Part shown: one piece after another, positions 59,362-64,000 of the stretch | How the letters are laid out: every line of letters starts with the position of its first letter | Numbering within the stretch: the first letter of the stretch is position 1 | Source: Augochlora pura | Lineage: Eukaryota; Arthropoda; Insecta; Hymenoptera; Halictidae | DNA length: 64,000 nucleotides | NCBI RefSeq assembly: GCF_028453695.1 | Contig: NC_135781.1 | Span: 20,459,640-20,523,639 of the forward strand | Direction of reading: 5' to 3' | Notes under the pieces: model-generated | Database searches by the model: none | What the model was told of the DNA's origin: nothing | The model's input: only the letters and a program-made list of their open reading frames with translations | Program-made: the position numbers and the translations under genes

Positions 59362-60807
59362 GATGACGGCAATCGGTTCGCAGAAACCCCTAAATTTTTG
59401 AGAATCCCGAACGTTTCCATACCGCATTCTAGCAATCTTCGATTTCAATAACCTTGAAATACACTATCAAAATCGTCATTTTGAACAACCTGTTCTTATA
59501 CATATGACTGGTGCTCACTTTTTGTTTTTGAATTATTTATAGTTGGTTGAGGGTTTAAGGGAGGAACCACGTTAGCCAAATTTCTTGTTCCGGTCTGCAG
59601 TCGGTTTCTCTGAGAAATTAGCCACTGTGCGGCACTTTGGCGTCCCCCCACCCCTCGATTTTGTAGTTTGCAGCCCCGCTTGCCGTATCAGATCGCCGGA
59701 TGAGTTAATACCGTCCCCTTTTTATCGCGGCGTTAATAAATTTATCGGTATCTCGCCCGCGCGATCTTTTATTATTATGTGTCGCCTTTAGAACCGCGGC
59801 GAGATTAGCTCGGTTTTTCTGGGACGTAATTAATTTTGCGATCAGCGCCGAACCGGTCGGGGGAGACGGGAATGCTCCGCGATCAGCCCCACCCCCGACC
59901 CCGTTGGAAGATCGCCGCCCTTCCATCGTCGTCCGCCCCTGTCAGATTTATCGTTATTGCAGCCGCCTTATGCGACCCTGATGCCCGGGTATCAACGTTA
60001 TATATACGTTTATGATGTCTCGAAACCGAGACAGGATGATGCACCCTATATCAAATCGCGGGCTAATAAAGCCTTCGCGGACCCGTGCGCGCCGCGAATA
60101 GCGTTCCTCCGTCACGGTATTCAGCGGCGGCAATAAAGCGCATTTACGACGACCTCCCGGCTGCAGGCCGCGACGCTTTTCCACTCTCCGCTCGCGATTT
60201 CCCGCGACTTTTCCCAGCCGCGCCAGCCCTCGTGGCCCACTTTTCATCCAGACCGAGCCCGAGCGACATTTCCGCGGAAAGTACGACGGCTTGATTGCAT
60301 GAATACTCAAGCATGACGATTTACGAGACGATCGATACCCGATGAGACTCGTTTAATCAGAATATTCAGCTTCCTCGAGAATTACCAGCTCGCTTCTCAT
60401 TTACCTTCGTACGCAACCCGGAAATGGTTGCACGGAAGTCGCTCTTCCAACTGTTTTTTATTTCACGCTCTGAATTAACGAACTGCATTCTAATTCCATG
60501 TTTTGTACATCTTGCAGCAGGAGCAGGAAGATGTAAAATTTTTTAGGGTAATTAAACTCAGAAAACGAGTACATTTTCATGCGAGAGTTTTATGAGAGTT
60601 GAACTCGTACATTATCGGGCTTCTGCATTTGTGTATGTACATTAGGGTGTATGTAAAATAGTTCGCTTAATTTCTGAATGCATCATGGCTATATAATTGG
60701 TATATTTATGTGTCTTTTAAAGAAATCACGTATTTACTGTGCAACTTAGATTTCACAATAATACTTTTAACATACAATGGTGGATAATATTTCACTTTCT
60801 TACTCCA
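59362..60807. other. CpG-rich block and AT spacer
   Basis: 59.56-60.48 kb is CpG-rich with short frames on both strands and no domain; 60.48-60.8 kb is AT-rich. No gene is supported. Confidence 0.4.
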
Positions 60808-60960
60808 TTAATCAGTTAGCTATTAGAATCTTTCTGTAGTTGTACTGTATATGTTTAATCCTCTTCATATTTTTTAAGAAATGCAACAAAATATATAATT
60901 TAAAATGGCAACATTTTGTATTATGACTAGTATACTTGTCAAGAGCAGCTAACTGGTTAA
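60808..60960. mobile_element. piggyBac-type MITE, GGTTAGCTGTT family, 153 bp
   Basis: The left end is TTAATCAGTTAGCTATTAG and the right end in reverse complement is TTAACCAGTTAGCTGCTCTT followed by GACAAGTATACTAGTCAT. TTAA flanks both ends. Related to 7387-7493 and 40755-40853. Confidence 0.8.
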
Positions 60961-62067
60961 CCAAGATTTTTAAATGTAGACATCAGTATAGAACCGTCTT
61001 CAATGATTATACGGAACTTATATGAAACATTCGCCAGAATATATTTCACCCGAAAAACGAGTACACGCGCGGAAGTTGGTCCGCGCAAGAATAGAAATTC
61101 CATAAAGGGAGCAACCGTTTCAAACCTGAATCGCGAACGTTTGTCCGAAGCCTGGCGAATTTCCCGACAAGCGCCGCGGCGGAGAAGAAGCTCGCGTTGT
61201 GCTACGATGACAAATGCCGTGTTTCGAATTTACTCTCTCGCCTCGTCGTAAAGCTCGGATGCTCCTCTAAAGGGCGGTTCGTGCCGGGCGTTTGCCATTT
61301 TCTCGAGCGCGCCCTCCGTTTTTACAAGGGACGCCGTTGAATCTGGATACGCGCTCCGGGGCTCGGTTTCGCGGCGCGCTATAAAATTATTCAACCGGTA
61401 CACGCGTCACGGATTTTGAACGAAACTGGTCGTCGTAAAAGAAACGCCCCAGGAAAATGGCACAGCGCGGCGTACGCTCCGCTCCGCTCGGCTGTACTCC
61501 GCCGTGCCCTGCTCTGCTCTGCTCTGCTCTGCTCTTGCGAGCGATGTTTCGCTCTCGCCTCTTCCGCAGCATGTTCCGCCGCGTCGACATAGTTTCCCAG
61601 TCATTCCTTCGCGTCTTTAAATCTGCTGTTATCGACCCGCGCTCGAGATCCTTCCACCTAGAATTACTGCGCTACGATATTTTAATTTTGTACCTGCTTA
61701 AAGAACTCGTATTGTACGCAAATTCGGTGCCTTGTATTTTCTACATAATCAATGTCACATTTTCGAGGATAAACTATAACGCATGGAATTATTTGGATGA
61801 ATTTTGGCCAATTTTAATGTTGGGCACATGATAGTTGGGCACTATATTTTAATATTACCGGGGTCGGACTAGTTCACTATAATACAAGATATTGTCGATC
61901 AAGTTCGTAGTATTCTCGACAAACTAATCCTAGAACAAATTTTGTAATCTCGATACGGCGAAAATACTTTGGCGACCATTGCTGAATGTGTTTATTTATT
62001 CAAGTAGCTTGTAGCAGAGGTGCCATAGCAGTGGTACAATTAAATCGATAACTGCAATATTTCGTTT
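60961..62067. other. CpG-rich block and AT spacer
   Basis: 61.02-61.66 kb is CpG-rich and includes a TGCTC pentanucleotide repeat (61510-61535, about five units). The overlapping frames around it (61387-61604 -, 61457-61831 +) owe part of their sequence to this repeat. No gene is supported. Confidence 0.4.
61510..61535 (+). repeat. TGCTC pentanucleotide repeat
   Basis: Five direct units of TGCTC, bounded by CC on the left and TTGCG on the right. Confidence 0.9.
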
Positions 62068-62100
62068 TTAACCTGTTAGCTGTTATAATTTCTTTGAAAA
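62068..62100. mobile_element. End fragment, GGTTAGCTGTT family
   Basis: TTAACCTGTTAGCTGTTATA matches the terminal sequence of the elements at 60808 and 40755. No partner end follows within a few hundred bases. Confidence 0.4.
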
Positions 62101-63635
62101 CTGTATATATTGCTATTATAATATAGAATTAAGTTATAATGAAATAACTGAAATATTTTTTAATTCTGATGTTTTACACAATTGAATAGATTCCAAAGTT
62201 ACATATGTGAATACGATTGAAGTATATATATAATTTTACAGTAAAATCTGAAATAAATAGAAGGAAAAAGGAGTTGGAGACAAACAAATTATTACAAAAA
62301 GTATATCCTTCTTTCAGGTATTTAATAGTTGCCACTAATTCGCTTCTACTTTGACTTATTATGCGTAAGAAAGATAAAGATTTCACACACAATTTGCAGA
62401 TTCGATAACGCATTCAAACAGAGAGAGAGTACGTGCTTTTTCGTTCCTTTCGCGCCGCTTTGCTCAAAGTACCCAAAAGTGGTGGTCCAATTTCGTCTTT
62501 AAACTGCTCGTATTAAATTCACCGAGTATCATTAAACGGGCCCAGTAGCGTAGAAAGGTTGAGACAGAGGTAAATTCTAAACAGCACACGGGGGTCGTTC
62601 CATTGCACACAGCGGATGCGTTCGAAAGGACGGCGCGCAAGCCGCTCGCCGAGCGGATATCTAGCAACGTCAAAGCCGCTTCCGGTCATTGAGTCGCGCC
62701 GTAGGAATCCGTAGCAGAGAAAAATCCGGGCGATGCAGCGACTAGACCGGCGGACGGTTCGACGGGACGAACCGTTACCTCGGACCTTTCGCCGGCGGAT
62801 AAAACGAAGGTCGAGTTCTGGCTTCGGCTTTCAGGAGAGCGTAAAATCCTTGTACCTGGGTAATCGGTTGTTCACGTAAACAATGCGTAACTAAAATTCA
62901 AGCAGTGTTTTAAAAGCCGTCGTAAAGGAGTGGAGACGGGGCAGCAGGGGCTGGATTGCGTTCCGGCTGTTTAAATCGCGGAGAGTCCGCGCTCTCGGCC
63001 GCGCAAATCCGCTTTCGCCGTTGTATTTTCCATATAATCCTCGTGCTGTGTCGCGCCGGTTGTTGACCGTGCCGACAGGCCACGCGTCTCGTCGCGACCG
63101 AATAAATAAAGGAGCAAAACCGATTCATTCGGAGGCGTGCGGATCGATCGTCGATGCCGTCGCGAGCTTTTCTGCCGGCGACATTTTCACGGTGCGACGT
63201 TAGCGTCAGTTTAAGGTGGTTGTGTCGGTTCGTTTGCATGAGACACTTTGTCACATATGGGGGCAGGATCTTTCATAACCCCTCCCCACTCAAGTTTCTG
63301 TCCTCCGAAAATTCAAGGAAATTTAAATTAAATAACTATAACTCGATAACTAGACTTATTTATGTGATGATTAATATAATGTACTAGTTCTTTGAAGAAT
63401 TTTTAAATTATTTTTTAGAAATACACCTGATATCGTTATTTCAGCAAAGCTCCGGTATAAGAATTACTTGGTAACACGTTCCATGTCGAGTAACTCCTTT
63501 CTTCACACTGACGTCAACGATTCATGTTTACGATTGGAGGCTATTAACTAGAAATTTGCAAAATTTGAACAAGAAGTAGATGACACTATTAACGTAGTAG
63601 CAAAATTTCAGGAAATTCCTAAATAGATTACTTAC
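62101..63635. other. AT, CpG-rich, AT blocks
   Basis: 62.43-63.28 kb is CpG-rich, with frames up to 114 codons and no domain. The flanks are AT-rich. No gene is supported. Confidence 0.4.
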
Positions 63636-63751
63636 GAGCGCAACTACTTTAACTGGCCACCCTCGTCGTTTGCCAGAAAGACACGCCATTCTCGCGTTAC
63701 CTCTTGCCCGCGGAAGGGAAGCAAAGGGAGAGCCCAGCTAAACGAAGGGAA
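63636..63751 (-). other. Candidate exon with start codon, minus strand
   Basis: On the minus strand a long pyrimidine tract ending CTTTCCATCTCTACAG (acceptor, AG at 63752-63753) precedes 116 bases that end in CTC before the strong donor GTAAGTAATC. Inside, GAGAATGGCG gives an ATG in a reasonable context, and the frame MACLSGKRRGWPVKVVAL stays open up to the donor in phase 0. This layout (non-coding start, short N-terminal coding part, donor) is what a first coding exon looks like. I recognise no protein, and the next exon would lie further left. A chance combination is possible; the surrounding 63.64-64.0 kb is CpG-rich. Confidence 0.3.
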
Positions 63752-64000
63752 CTGTAGAGATGGAAAGACATAGAAAGAGAGAGAAGGAGAGAGAGCCAGA
63801 GCCGACGAAGGATGGAAAACCGCAGGGTGGGGCCAGCGTCGTGTGTTCCGGTCAGTACCATCTTCTCCATCTTGGCCTCGGCGTGCCCCTTCGTAATTCA
63901 TGTTTGCTTTATGGCCAGGAGAATAAGGAAGCGTCTTATTAAAGACAGTCGCGTTGCTGCTCACGAGGGGGACCCATCTTCAACGCAGGACGGAAAGAGA
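63752..64000. other. CpG-rich end of window with GA-rich stretch
   Basis: Purine-rich on the + strand (about 63755-63800), giving the pyrimidine tract of the putative minus-strand acceptor. Frames on both strands are short. The block continues past the window edge. Confidence 0.4.

Noticed and set aside
1..64000. CRISPR array, bacterial operon or prophage
   Set aside because: No regularly spaced repeats and no bacterial coding density; composition and repeats are insect-like.

Overview
The window reads as nuclear DNA of an aculeate hymenopteran insect (bee or ant). The evidence is a non-methylation-depleted, CpG-rich GC fraction set against very AT-rich DNA, GA/CT-rich tracts of the kind seen near insect promoters, and many short non-autonomous transposons (MITEs) whose TTAA-flanked ends match the general style of hymenopteran piggyBac-type MITEs. 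I cannot name the species, and the bee/ant choice rests on general knowledge of repeat styles, not on a search.

I find no recognisable protein-coding gene, tRNA, rRNA or known microRNA. The longest open frames (up to about 264 codons) lie in GC-rich DNA where stop codons are rare, and their translations are low-complexity or arginine-rich with no domain. The window is best read as a gene desert, a very long intron, or the regulatory territory of a neighbouring gene. A few candidates remain: three AT-context open frames (13201-13509 +, 15098-15523 -, 45211-45540 -), two small segments with good splice signals on both sides (10946-10994 +; 63636-63751 -, which carries an ATG open up to its donor), and a 5.4 kb CpG-rich island (17.4-22.9 kb) with GA tracts, initiator-like motifs and a strong donor at 19380 that could be a promoter and 5' exon on the + strand.

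The dominant architecture is a mosaic of roughly thirty GC-rich, CpG-rich blocks (0.4-1.5 kb each, one of 5.4 kb and one of 2.5 kb) alternating with AT-rich blocks. Every MITE I could delimit lies in an AT-rich block.

The MITE content is the best-supported part of the annotation. There are about a dozen TTAA-bounded elements (7387, 13684, 23041, 23318, 23501, 24184, 28218, 30507, 40755, 47768, 55274, 56212, 56592, 60808), one long-terminal-inverted-repeat element with TA flanks (29141-29593), and several fold-back elements (5413-5595, 50518-50700, 59149-59361). A nested cluster lies at 23041-23803: two TTAA elements abut and share one TTAA, and a third has jumped into the second. Simple-sequence and tandem repeats include a recent perfect 56-bp duplication (period 66), a 36-bp repeat, a decamer repeat, a 19-base poly-C run, a (TC)20 tract and a (CG)n Z-DNA-prone tract. 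I see no convincing new multi-gene system.
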